64,000 nucleotides of DNA from Pontibacter sp. HSC-14F20 (GTDB taxonomy: Bacteria; Bacteroidota; Bacteroidia; Cytophagales; Hymenobacteraceae): NCBI RefSeq assembly GCF_019599265.1, contig NZ_JAHZTC010000009.1, positions 107,001 through 171,000 of the forward strand, given 5' to 3'. Within the stretch, counting starts at the first letter, position 1. Every line of letters begins with the position of its first letter. The notes below the pieces were generated by a model. The model was not told the DNA's origin. It made no database searches and worked only from the letters and a program-made list of their open reading frames with translations. Of the stretch, positions 8,727 through 16,713 are shown piece after piece. Position numbers and translations under genes: made by a program.

Positions 8727-10442
8727 ATGGAGAAAAGGTGGGTTTATAACGAAAGCGTAGCGCCAGAGGCAATCAATCAATTGGCCGAATCGCTCCGGAT
8801 CAGTACTACACTGGCCGATGTGCTGTGCCAGCGCGCTATCTGCACGTTCGAGGAAGCCAAAGACTTTTTCCGCCCCAGCCTGCACCACCTGCACGACCCT
8901 TTCCTGATGAAGGACATGCACCGCGCCGTCGACCGACTGGCGGAGGCACTGCACGGCTCCGAGAAGATACTGGTATACGGCGACTACGACGTAGACGGCA
9001 CCACCTCGGTAGCGCTCATGTTTAGCTTCCTGCAACCATTCACTCAACCCGACCAACTCGAGTATTACATCCCGGACAGGTATAAGGAGGGTTATGGCGT
9101 ATCCACGCAAGGTATAGACTATGCCAAAGAGCAGGGTTTTTCGCTCATCATCAGCCTCGACTGCGGCATCAAGTCTGCGGATAAAGTAGCTTATGCCAAG
9201 TCACTAGGTATAGACTTCATCATCTGCGATCATCACTTACCCGACGAGGACATTCCGCAGGCAGTGGCTGTGCTCGATCCAAAACAGATCGATTGCCCAT
9301 ACCCTTATAAAGAGCTTTCGGGTTGTGGCGTAGGCTTTAAGCTGGCGCAGGCTTTTTGTATCCAACAGGGCATCCCACAAGAAGAAACATTTAAGCTGCT
9401 GGACCTGCTGGTGGTGAGTATCGCTGCCGATATTGTGCCGATCACAGGCGAGAATCGCATCCTGGCTTATTATGGTCTCCAACAGATCAACGGACCGGGA
9501 CCATTGCGCCCGGGGCTCGAAGCACTGAAGGAGCTGGCAGGTATAGCAGGCGAGATGGACATTACCAGCGTCGTGTTTGGCTTTGCGCCACGTATTAATG
9601 CGGCAGGTCGTATGGGCGATGCGAAGCGCTCTGTACGCATGCTACTGGCCCAGACGAAGGTGGAGGCTTTTGAGATGGCCGATATCATCAACGAGTCCAA
9701 CAAAGAGCGTCGCGACAAAGACTCCAATATTACCAAAGAGGCGCTGCAGATGATCGCTGAAGATGACTTTCTGCGCAACGCGAATTCTACAGTTCTCTTC
9801 AAGGAAAACTGGCATAAAGGCGTGATCGGTATTGTGGCATCGCGCTGCATTGATCATTACTACCGCCCTACGATCATCCTCACGCAGTCAAACGGCAAGG
9901 CGTCTGGCTCAGCCCGTTCAGTACACGGATTTAACGTGCACGACGCCATTGAAAGCTGCTCTGACCTGCTCGACCAGTTCGGAGGCCATATGTATGCTGC
10001 AGGCCTTACGTTGCCTGTAGAGAACGTGCCCGCTTTCAGACAGCGCTTTGAAGAGGTGGTAGCCCGCACCATTACCGAAGATCAGAAAATCCCGCAGATA
10101 GAAGTAGATGCCAAAATCAGGCTCAACCAGATCACGCAGAACTTTTGCAAAATCATAAAGCAGATGGAGCCCTTTGGGCCGGGCAACATGAAACCTGTGT
10201 TTGTGTCGGAGTGCGTGTACGATACGGGTAGTGTGCGCGTGGTTGGTGACAGTCACCTGAAGCTGCGCCTGACGCAGGACGGCTTTTACGACATCGATGC
10301 CATCGGCTTCGGCTTTGGCGACTTTTTCAAGCACATCTCCAAAGGTATACCGTTTGATGTATGCTATACCATAGAAGAAAACGTATTTAGGGGGAACGTA
10401 ACGCTGCAACTGCGCATCAAAGACATCCGGATGATGAAGTAG
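8727..10442 (+). CDS. recJ: Single-stranded-DNA-specific exonuclease RecJ
   Basis: 571 residues from the chosen ATG, the normal size. The DHH phosphoesterase motifs are intact: VYGDYDVDGTTS (motif I) early, SLDCGIKS, ICDHHLPDE (the DHH motif), and in the DHHA1 half GSARSVHGFNVH and QFGGHMYAAGL. A C-terminal OB-type region follows (EPFGPGNMKPVF). RecJ degrades single-stranded DNA 5' to 3' in recombination repair and mismatch repair, using manganese or magnesium. The ATG is preferred to a TTG 30 bases upstream because that TTG lies in a promoter -7 box. It is transcribed away from the small membrane genes before it. Confidence 0.93.
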   Translation: MEKRWVYNESVAPEAINQLAESLRISTTLADVLCQRAICTFEEAKDFFRPSLHHLHDPFLMKDMHRAVDRLAEALHGSEKILVYGDYDVDGTTSVALMFSFLQPFTQPDQLEYYIPDRYKEGYGVSTQGIDYAKEQGFSLIISLDCGIKSADKVAYAKSLGIDFIICDHHLPDEDIPQAVAVLDPKQIDCPYPYKELSGCGVGFKLAQAFCIQQGIPQEETFKLLDLLVVSIAADIVPITGENRILAYYGLQQINGPGPLRPGLEALKELAGIAGEMDITSVVFGFAPRINAAGRMGDAKRSVRMLLAQTKVEAFEMADIINESNKERRDKDSNITKEALQMIAEDDFLRNANSTVLFKENWHKGVIGIVASRCIDHYYRPTIILTQSNGKASGSARSVHGFNVHDAIESCSDLLDQFGGHMYAAGLTLPVENVPAFRQRFEEVVARTITEDQKIPQIEVDAKIRLNQITQNFCKIIKQMEPFGPGNMKPVFVSECVYDTGSVRVVGDSHLKLRLTQDGFYDIDAIGFGFGDFFKHISKGIPFDVCYTIEENVFRGNVTLQLRIKDIRMMK

Positions 10443-10498
10443 TAACAGGAGAGCATTGTATCTATCTCAACGTAGGTATAAACAAGGTTAGCCCAACT

Positions 10499-10810
10499 CT
10501 AAAGACCATATCCATATAGCAGGATCAGACAAAGCGCGCACAATCCTATACCTGACAAACCAAGCTTAACATGTCGGCGCCTATAGGCAAAATAACCAAG
10601 TAAGATGTCAAGCGCTTCCAACGTAAACAGGGAGATCAGCATAGGTTGGCTCATGGGATAGCTCGATACAGCATGCTGTACATCACCTAAGTCCACAAAG
10701 CTTTCTTCTAGTTGAGAGTAGAAATAAGTGATCACCACGAGCCCTGTCAGGCCGATCAATACAGAAGCGAATCCCATTTTCATATACTTAGGATTACGCA
10801 CAGGCAGCAA
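10499..10810 (-). CDS. Hypothetical membrane protein (about 103 residues)
   Basis: Three hydrophobic segments can be seen: FASVLIGLTGLVVITYFYS near residue 14, a middle segment around PMLISLFTLEALDILLGYFAY, and a C-terminal segment SGIGLCALCLILLYGYGL. A polar loop LEESFVDLGDVQHAVSS separates the first two. No family is recognised. A second ATG nine codons into the frame (before KMGF) is an equally good start. It follows the lysozyme gene terminator on the minus strand and so appears to be a separate unit. Confidence 0.5.
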   Translation of the reverse strand: MLPVRNPKYMKMGFASVLIGLTGLVVITYFYSQLEESFVDLGDVQHAVSSYPMSQPMLISLFTLEALDILLGYFAYRRRHVKLGLSGIGLCALCLILLYGYGL

Positions 10811-10814
10811 AAAT

Positions 10815-10854
10815 AAATGAAGTGAGCCCTACAACTGCAGGGCTCGCTTCATTT
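10815..10854 (-). terminator. Terminator of the GH25 lysozyme gene
   Basis: A 16-base stem (15 matched) with arms AAATGAAG-GAGCCCT and its complement. On the minus strand it directly follows the lysozyme stop and is followed by a T-rich tract. Confidence 0.7.
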
Positions 10855-10862
10855 ATAGGGTG

Positions 10863-11726
10863 TTATGGTTGTTCGCTGTTGCTTGCCAAAAGCTTCACGG
10901 CAGGTAGTTGCTCCAGTTCCGCTAAGATTATCTTCTCCGGGTAAGGTATAAGTTTGGGAGGCACACACATCAGGTTGAGGCTATTGAGGTCGCCTGCAAA
11001 GTAATTGAGGTCGATGGCTGCATTTACACCGGCTAGTTTTCCTGTGTCGGTATATTGCCAGAAAAGCCATTTGTCTTCGTGGTGAATTTCGGGCTCAATA
11101 GTATTGTAGCGGGCAATCCAGAAATGATAATCCTTGAAATGGCCCTGCAGCCAGCGGCGGTAAAAATTCTGATTGGTATAGATGATAGGCTTTACACCAT
11201 AATGGGCTGTCACGGCTTCCAGCCAGATGCGCATGTTTTTCCGCATGTCGGCAGGGGAGGTGTGCTTTTCGATCACTTCTACATCCAGCACGGGTGGCAG
11301 GTCGCCTTCATGAAGTTCCACGGTGTTGATGAACATCTCGATCTGGCCCTGCACCGGAGCGGCAGGTATAAAGAAATGATAAGCGCCCCGTTTGATGCCC
11401 ACACGCTTTGTTTCTTCCCAGTTACGGGCAAAGTAGGGGTCCAGCCTGTAATCGTCCTGCGTCGCCTTTACAAATGCAAACGTCACGTCAGCATCCCGCA
11501 CCTGGTCCCAGTCCACCTCTTTCTGCCACTTCGACACGTCTATACCTTTCAGGCTCGAAGAAGTTATAAGCGTGGTCTTGGTGGTAGCGCCCGTGCTTTT
11601 GGCAGCGGCTCCGTTGTTTTTTGCATTATCGGAATTTCCGGAAAGAAGCCCGGTAAGCATCAACGAAAGCAGTAAGCCGGAATAAGCCAACTTGTGGGCG
11701 GCCAGGTAGAGTAAAGAAAATATCAT
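10863..11726 (-). CDS. Glycoside hydrolase family 25 lysozyme-like protein
   Basis: 287 residues with an N-terminal hydrophobic segment (LLYLAAHKLAYSGLLLSLML), probably a signal anchor, a low-complexity linker, and a GH25 domain from about residue 62 to 250. Family landmarks are the opening KGIDVSKWQKEVDWDQV, VTFAFVKATQ, KRGAYHFF, the catalytic DXE-type block PPVLDVEVIE, KPIIYTNQNFY, FWIARY and LFWQYTDTG. GH25 enzymes cleave the beta-1,4 bond between N-acetylmuramic acid and N-acetylglucosamine in peptidoglycan. The role here is probably wall remodelling in the periplasm. A terminator sits right after the gene. Confidence 0.88.
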   Translation of the reverse strand: MIFSLLYLAAHKLAYSGLLLSLMLTGLLSGNSDNAKNNGAAAKSTGATTKTTLITSSSLKGIDVSKWQKEVDWDQVRDADVTFAFVKATQDDYRLDPYFARNWEETKRVGIKRGAYHFFIPAAPVQGQIEMFINTVELHEGDLPPVLDVEVIEKHTSPADMRKNMRIWLEAVTAHYGVKPIIYTNQNFYRRWLQGHFKDYHFWIARYNTIEPEIHHEDKWLFWQYTDTGKLAGVNAAIDLNYFAGDLNSLNLMCVPPKLIPYPEKIILAELEQLPAVKLLASNSEQP

Positions 11727-11925
11727 AAAGGCTGGTTAATCGGAATTCCAAACTAATAAGAAGACGCGACACTAACAACAGTATACCCGGAATAATTTCA
11801 TTTCTGAAATTAGATTTTCTGAATATAGACAAAGGTATATCTAATGTTATACTTGGCAGGTATAAGTATAAACTTGGCAGGATTACTGCATTGCAGGACG
11901 GGTCTAGAATGTGTAAATTAGCCCG

Positions 11926-12657
11926 ATGATATTAAGAGCCGAACATCTATATAAGAAATATAAGTCGCGCATGGTCGTGAACGACGTGAGCGTGGAAGTG
12001 AACCAAGGTGAGATTGTGGGTTTGCTGGGGCCGAATGGTGCCGGTAAAACCACCTCGTTTTACATGATCGTGGGGCTGGTAAAGCCAAATCAGGGCCGGA
12101 TATACCTCGACACAGAAGACATAACCGACCTGCCTATGTACCAGCGTGCCAAGCGTGGTGTCGGTTATCTGGCGCAGGAGGCCTCTGTGTTCCGGCAGCT
12201 GACAGTGGAGGAGAACATTCTGGCTCCGCTCGAGATGACCAATCGCTCGAAAAAGGAACAGCTGGAGAAGGTGGAGGAACTGTTGGAAGAGTTTTCGCTG
12301 ACGCATGTGCGCAAGAATAAAGGCATTGTGCTGTCAGGTGGGGAGCGCCGCCGCACCGAGATTGCCCGCGCCCTGGCCGTTGACCCCAAATTTGTGTTGC
12401 TCGACGAACCCTTCGCCGGCGTAGACCCGATTGCGGTAGAAGAAATCCAGAGCATCGTCGCCAAACTCAAGAGCAAAAATATCGGCATCCTGATCACCGA
12501 CCACAACGTAAACGAAACCCTTTCCATCACCGACCGCGCCTACCTGCTCTTCGAGGGCAAAATTCTAAAGTCTGGCACCGCCGAAGAACTGGCCGCCGAC
12601 GAACAGGTGCGCCGCGTATATCTGGGCAAACATTTCGAGTTGAAGAGGAAAATTTAG
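11926..12657 (+). CDS. lptB: LPS export ABC transporter ATP-binding protein LptB
   Basis: 243 residues, the usual size, with Walker A GPNGAGKT, the Q-loop region [20 protein letters not shown], signature LSGGERRR, Walker [14 protein letters not shown] and switch histidine ITDHNV. The phrases [17 protein letters not shown] and [19 protein letters not shown] are LptB hallmarks. It powers extraction of LPS from the inner membrane with LptF/G and LptC. Its partner gene lptC is about 10 kb away in this window; lptF/G are not seen. Just upstream a 10-base direct repeat ACTTGGCAGG occurs twice among AGGTATA motifs. Confidence 0.94.
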   Translation: MILRAEHLYKKYKSRMVVNDVSVEVNQGEIVGLLGPNGAGKTTSFYMIVGLVKPNQGRIYLDTEDITDLPMYQRAKRGVGYLAQEASVFRQLTVEENILAPLEMTNRSKKEQLEKVEELLEEFSLTHVRKNKGIVLSGGERRRTEIARALAVDPKFVLLDEPFAGVDPIAVEEIQSIVAKLKSKNIGILITDHNVNETLSITDRAYLLFEGKILKSGTAEELAADEQVRRVYLGKHFELKRKI

Positions 12658-12673
12658 GTTAAATTGTTTAACT

Positions 12674-13090
12674 GCTAAATGGTTGAATTGTTGCTCAGAG
12701 AGAGATAAATGGAAGAGAAAAAATATCTTAAATTGAACGACATTGAAGCCTATAAGATCAGCTTTGCATTAAGTAATCATATCTGGGATATTGTGATAAG
12801 CTGGAGCATTTCCCCAAAAAACACTGTAGGTCAACAGTATGCGACTGCTGCTGACAGTATATCTGCAAATATTTCTGAAGGGTTTGGGAGGTATGGAAAG
12901 AAAGATAAAATAAAGTTTTATCGCTATGCGCAGGGCTATATGTACGAGTCATTTAATTAGACGGAGAAAGCAAGAGTACGTAAACTGATCACAGAAGAGC
13001 AATACCTATACATATTAGGTGAGTTGAAGAAGCTGCCAATAGCAATCAATAGCCTAATAAAATGGACAAACAAAAATTTAACCATTTAGC
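12674..13090. repeat. Inverted-repeat cassette around a four-helix-bundle gene
   Basis: GCTAAATGGTT occurs before the gene and its exact reverse complement AACCATTTAGC closes the segment; the similarity extends beyond the 11 perfect bases to roughly 22 of 28. The repeats hug the gene so closely that the final stop codon of its read-through frame lies inside the right copy. The interior is AT-rich and lacks the AGGTATA motif common around it. The unit looks like a small mobile or mobilised cassette, although no transposase is encoded and no target duplication is obvious. Confidence 0.5.
12709..13089 (+). pseudogene. Four-helix-bundle (S23/IVS-type) protein with in-frame amber codon
   Basis: Residues 1-83 match the four-helix-bundle family found in 23S rRNA intervening sequences and elsewhere: LNDIEAYKISFALSNHIWDI, then QQYATAADSISANISEGFGR, then FYRYAQGYMYESFN. 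A TAG stop follows, and the same frame continues for 42 codons with the expected last helix (TEKARVRKLITEEQY, then ILGELKKLPIAINSLIKW). Family members commonly have tryptophan (TGG) where the TAG sits, so a single G-to-A change would explain it. Either the gene is dead or it makes a protein lacking helix four. Function of the family is unclear. Composition differs from the neighbours. Confidence 0.7.
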
Positions 13091-13099
13091 CTTCAACCT

Positions 13100-14632
13100 T
13101 TGGAAATAATAAACTCAATCGTGACGTGGGTGATGAAGAAGCGGATTCATGACATAGATCTGTTTCGGAAGTACCCACATGACGTGCAGAACGAGCTGTT
13201 TCAGGACCTGATCAGCACAGCGAAGGGCACGGAGTTTGGCAAGAAGTATGGCTTTAACGATACCAAATCGGTAAAGACCTTCCAGGAGCGGGTACCGATT
13301 GCTACCTACGAAGACCTGTACCCCTACATAGAGCGGGTAATGAAGGGCGAACAGAATATCCTGTGGCCAAGCAAGATCGAATGGTTTGCCAAGTCATCGG
13401 GTACCACTAATGCCCGGAGCAAGTTTATACCTGTCAGCCCGGAGTCGCTGGAGGACTGCCACTACAAGGGCGGCAAAGACATGCTTTCGCTCTACGTCAA
13501 TAACTACCCCGATACCAAACTTTTCACGGGCAAAGGGCTCTCCATAGGTGGCAGCCATCATCCCAACGAATTCAATGCCAAGACTTCCTGCGGCGACGTG
13601 TCGGCGGTGATCATGCAGAACCTGCCCATCTGGGCCGAGGCTATGCGTACGCCACCGCTCAAAGTAGCCCTGATGGACAAGTGGGAGGAGAAGATCGAGA
13701 AGATGCTGGAGGTGACCGTGCCGGAAAACGTGACCAGCCTGAGCGGTGTGCCCACCTGGACCTATGTATTGTTAAAACGCATTCTGGAGGTAACAGGCAA
13801 AAAAAACATCCTGGAGGTATGGCCAAACCTGGAGCTTTTCACGCACGGCGCAGTAGCTTTCGGTCCGTACCGTCAACTATTCAAAGAGATTATACCTTCC
13901 GCTCAAATGCACTACCTGGAGGTATACAATGCCTCGGAAGGCTTCTTTGGGATACAGGACCAGCGCAACACCGAAGACGAAATGCTGCTGATGCTGGATT
14001 ATGGCGTGTACTACGAGTTCATTCCAATAGACCTGTTCGAGGAGGAGAACCCCAAAACGCTCACGCTCGACCAGGTGGAACTGGGCAAGAACTACGCCAT
14101 CGTGATCTCTACAAACGCCGGCCTGTGGCGTTACAAAATCGGTGACACCGTACGTTTTACTAACCTCAGTCCATATCGCATCAAAATATCGGGTCGTACG
14201 AAGCATTTTATCAATGCCTTTGGCGAAGAGATGATCGTGGAGAATGCCGAAGTGGCCATTACCAAGGCCTGCGATGCGACTGGCGCCATTATTACAAACT
14301 TCACAGCTGCCCCAGTGTATATGGAGAGTGGCAAGCGTGGCGGTCACGAATGGCTGATTGAGTTCGAGAAAGCGCCAGACAGCCTACCCCGCTTCACGCA
14401 AGTGCTCGACGAAACCCTGCGCGACATCAACTCCGACTACGATGCCAAGCGCCAGAACGACATCGCCCTGCTGGAGCCCATTGTGCATGCCGCCCCAACG
14501 GGTACGTTCATGGACTGGCTCAGCAAAAAAGGCAAACTAGGCGGGCAACATAAAGTGCCAAGGCTTAGCAATACCCGCGAGTATCTGGAGGAGATTATGG
14601 AGATGACAGGATTGGCAGGAGTTAAAAACTAA
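13100..14632 (+). CDS. GH3 auxin-responsive-promoter-family protein (acyl-adenylate/thioester-forming)
   Basis: 510 residues of the bacterial GH3 family, related in fold to acyl-adenylating ligases. Visible blocks: ATP-binding P-loop-like WFAKSSGTTNARSKFIPVS, LSGVPTWTYVLLKRILEVTG, YNASEGFFGIQD, TNAGLWRYKIGDTVRFT and RTKHFINAFGEEMIVENAE. Plant relatives join amino acids to jasmonate or auxin; the bacterial substrate is not known. The start is a TTG, giving MEIINSIVTWVMKKR, which I believe matches the family N-terminus better than any later ATG. It begins 10 bases past the inverted-repeat cassette, so the insertion may have altered its leader. Confidence 0.85.
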   Translation: MEIINSIVTWVMKKRIHDIDLFRKYPHDVQNELFQDLISTAKGTEFGKKYGFNDTKSVKTFQERVPIATYEDLYPYIERVMKGEQNILWPSKIEWFAKSSGTTNARSKFIPVSPESLEDCHYKGGKDMLSLYVNNYPDTKLFTGKGLSIGGSHHPNEFNAKTSCGDVSAVIMQNLPIWAEAMRTPPLKVALMDKWEEKIEKMLEVTVPENVTSLSGVPTWTYVLLKRILEVTGKKNILEVWPNLELFTHGAVAFGPYRQLFKEIIPSAQMHYLEVYNASEGFFGIQDQRNTEDEMLLMLDYGVYYEFIPIDLFEEENPKTLTLDQVELGKNYAIVISTNAGLWRYKIGDTVRFTNLSPYRIKISGRTKHFINAFGEEMIVENAEVAITKACDATGAIITNFTAAPVYMESGKRGGHEWLIEFEKAPDSLPRFTQVLDETLRDINSDYDAKRQNDIALLEPIVHAAPTGTFMDWLSKKGKLGGQHKVPRLSNTREYLEEIMEMTGLAGVKN

Positions 14633-14761
14633 GTTAGAGTCTATACCTGATTTTATACCTTGAGTAAAGTAAAAAGACATTAAGTATAGCGGACAAATCC
14701 ACTTTTTCTGATTTCTCAACAGCATTTTTTATGGTTTTGAAGCCTGCCGCAGGTATAGCGA

Positions 14762-14965
14762 TCAGCTAAACAAGCCGTAAAGAGTTATAAATACTGCAGA
14801 ACCCAAGATCAACAGTAGAATCACATTGAGGTATAGCGGCACCGTCTTTCCTTTCACTTTAGTGTAATCAAAGCCTTGGCCATTCAGCACCATGAATAAG
14901 ACAAGGTTAATAATAGTCAACACTCTGTTGAGGGCGTTCCAGATATTCTTGATTTCTAAAGTCAT
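14762..14965 (-). CDS. Small two-helix membrane protein (67 residues)
   Basis: Two hydrophobic segments (about residues 14-29, VLTIINLVLFMVLNGQ, and 45-65, LNVILLLILGSAVFITLYGL) separated by a basic loop FDYTKVKGKTVPLY. It is followed closely upstream by a four-helix membrane gene on the same strand, so the pair may be co-transcribed. No family is recognised. Confidence 0.5.
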   Translation of the reverse strand: MTLEIKNIWNALNRVLTIINLVLFMVLNGQGFDYTKVKGKTVPLYLNVILLLILGSAVFITLYGLFS

Positions 14966-14983
14966 CGGATAGGTTTTTTATAC

Positions 14984-15361
14984 TTAAATTGCCCGCTTTC
15001 GCATGTTCGTTATGGTCAAAACAAGCCCCATGGCGAGCCCGACCAGTGAAAGGATTGAGCCAACAGCGATCAACTGTATAGCACTCCCATTAACAACTTC
15101 AAAATCGCTAAACTCAGACAAAGTTGCTAAAAAAACCATGAAGCTAACGGCTGAGGCGAACAAGCCCAGGCAGGTTCCTGCTACTTCATTCTGCCATAGA
15201 GCTTGAATAGTAAGCGCGGCCATTATGCCAAAAGCAACAAAACTGATGTTCTGTTTGGCAAACAAATCTCCGAAGAACCAAAATGCGGCCAATCCAATGA
15301 AATAGGTATAGGGGAGTACCCTACTACTTCCATAATAGCGCAATTGATGAAATCCTTTCAT
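14984..15361 (-). CDS. Hypothetical four-helix membrane protein
   Basis: 125 residues with four predicted membrane segments: YFIGLAAFWFFGDLF, VAFGIMAALTIQAL, TCLGLFASAVSFMVFLATL and LIAVGSILSLVGLAMGLVLTI, ending in a basic tail MRKRAI. It resembles many short uncharacterised Bacteroidota membrane proteins. It lies between AIM24 and the 67-residue membrane gene on the same strand with small gaps. No motif suggests a biochemical role. Confidence 0.55.
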   Translation of the reverse strand: MKGFHQLRYYGSSRVLPYTYFIGLAAFWFFGDLFAKQNISFVAFGIMAALTIQALWQNEVAGTCLGLFASAVSFMVFLATLSEFSDFEVVNGSAIQLIAVGSILSLVGLAMGLVLTITNMRKRAI

Positions 15362-15398
15362 CTTTACTTGCTTTAGGCTGACTGAAAACTAAACTGCA

Positions 15399-16166
15399 TT
15401 ACTCCAGAAAACTACTCATAAAGCCGCCTTCCTTCTTCGCATTCTCACCGTGTGGCACCAAGGCTTGGATCAGTTTCTTCACTGGCATGGATTGCAGCCA
15501 TACCTTGCCGGTGCCACGCAACGTGGCTAAAAATATACCTTCCCCGCCAAAGATCATGGATTTGAGTCCGCCGGCCTGCTGTATACTAAAGTCTATACCT
15601 AGCTCAAAAGCTACCACACAGCCCGTGTCGACGCGCAGGGTTTCGTTGTTGAGTTCTTTCTCTACAATAGTGCCGCCCGCATGCAGAAAGGCCAGTCCGT
15701 CGCCGGTTAGCTTCTGCAGGATAAAACCCTCGCCACCGAACAGTCCGGAGCCCAGTTTCTGATTGAAGTGCATGGCCAGTTTAGTGCCCAATGCTGCTGC
15801 CAGAAAAGCGTCGCGCTGTGCAATAAGTGTGTTGCCGGTCAGCTGCTGCAGGTCGATGGGTAAAATGGTGCCGGGGTAAGGTGCTGAAAAAGCAACCCGG
15901 CTTTTGCCGTAACCACGGTGCGTAAAGTGTGTCATAAACAGCGACTCGCCCGTAATCAGGCGGCTGCCCATTGAAACCAGTTTACCCAGAAAGCCTTGGC
16001 TGGGATTGGAGCCGTCGCCCATTTTAGTCTGGAAATCGATGCCTTCTTCCATGTAAACCATGGCGCCAGCTTCGGCAATCACCGTTTCGTTAGGGTCGAG
16101 TTCTATTTCGAGTACCTGAATGTCGTTACCGAAAATGCGGAAGTCTATTTCGTGTGCGTTTCTCAT
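15399..16166 (-). CDS. AIM24 / TIGR00266 family protein
   Basis: 255 residues with the AIM24 beta-rich repeats: [32 protein letters not shown] at the start, [55 protein letters not shown], and [23 protein letters not shown] near the end. Bacterial members have no settled biochemical role; the yeast namesake is mitochondrial. Full length and start agree with the family. It lies upstream of the small membrane genes on the same strand. Confidence 0.88.
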   Translation of the reverse strand: MRNAHEIDFRIFGNDIQVLEIELDPNETVIAEAGAMVYMEEGIDFQTKMGDGSNPSQGFLGKLVSMGSRLITGESLFMTHFTHRGYGKSRVAFSAPYPGTILPIDLQQLTGNTLIAQRDAFLAAALGTKLAMHFNQKLGSGLFGGEGFILQKLTGDGLAFLHAGGTIVEKELNNETLRVDTGCVVAFELGIDFSIQQAGGLKSMIFGGEGIFLATLRGTGKVWLQSMPVKKLIQALVPHGENAKKEGGFMSSFLE

Positions 16167-16210
16167 AGTTTTTAGGACTTAGTGTTCAGACAGACAAGAT
16201 AGTAAATTAT

Positions 16211-16579
16211 CTAATCCTCTTCATCGTCTTCGTCTTCATCACTGCGGCCTTTTTTTCGTCGGGCCTTCGGCAGGTCCTTATCATCCTCATCATCCGAAAC
16301 AGAACTGGTGCCTTTCACGAAATCCTCGTCGGTTTCTTCTACCTCTTCGCCCTCCTCTATATGAAACTCTTCTTCCTCTTTCTTGGCACGCTCGGCGGCG
16401 TCGCGTTTCACAAGTTTTTTGTCTTCCACGTTTTTGTTCAGGAACTCGTTTATCTGGTCAATGGAGTAGTTCGATTTGATTTCGCCCTGCTGGTTTACCT
16501 TAATTTCAAAGCCCTCAAGATCTTTGTGTACACGGGTTTTCTTTTTAGAGCTTTTGTTCTCTTTTTTATTCTTAGCCAT
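16211..16579 (-). CDS. Lysine-rich then highly acidic hypothetical protein
   Basis: 122 residues. The first 20 are strongly basic (KNKKENKSSKKKTRVHK), then a short folded-looking region (FEIKVNQQGEIKSNYSIDQINEFLNKNV), then a long low-complexity tail dominated by E and D with a basic island KARRKKGR. The ordered middle part contains the phrase GEIKSNYSIDQINEFLN, which hints at a small beta-alpha unit. Such charge-segregated proteins often bind nucleic acid or ribosomes, but that is a guess. It sits between AIM24 and gltX, same strand. Confidence 0.65.
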   Translation of the reverse strand: MAKNKKENKSSKKKTRVHKDLEGFEIKVNQQGEIKSNYSIDQINEFLNKNVEDKKLVKRDAAERAKKEEEEFHIEEGEEVEETDEDFVKGTSSVSDDEDDKDLPKARRKKGRSDEDEDDEED

Positions 16580-16662
16580 AGTCTGGTGCTTGTTGTTCTC
16601 ACTGAAGTATAAGGCGAAACGGCCAAATAGTTTCAGACAGGTATAGCACAGAGGTATAAAAA

Positions 16663-16692
16663 AGGCGGCTACCCCTTTCGGAATAGCCGCCT
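16663..16692 (-). terminator. gltX terminator
   Basis: Nine-base stem AGGCGGCTA / TAGCCGCCT just after the gltX stop on the minus strand, followed by a T-tract (TTTTTTATACC). AGGTATA motifs flank it on both sides. Confidence 0.75.
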
Positions 16693-16713
16693 CTGTAAGG
16701 TATAAGGTATAGC

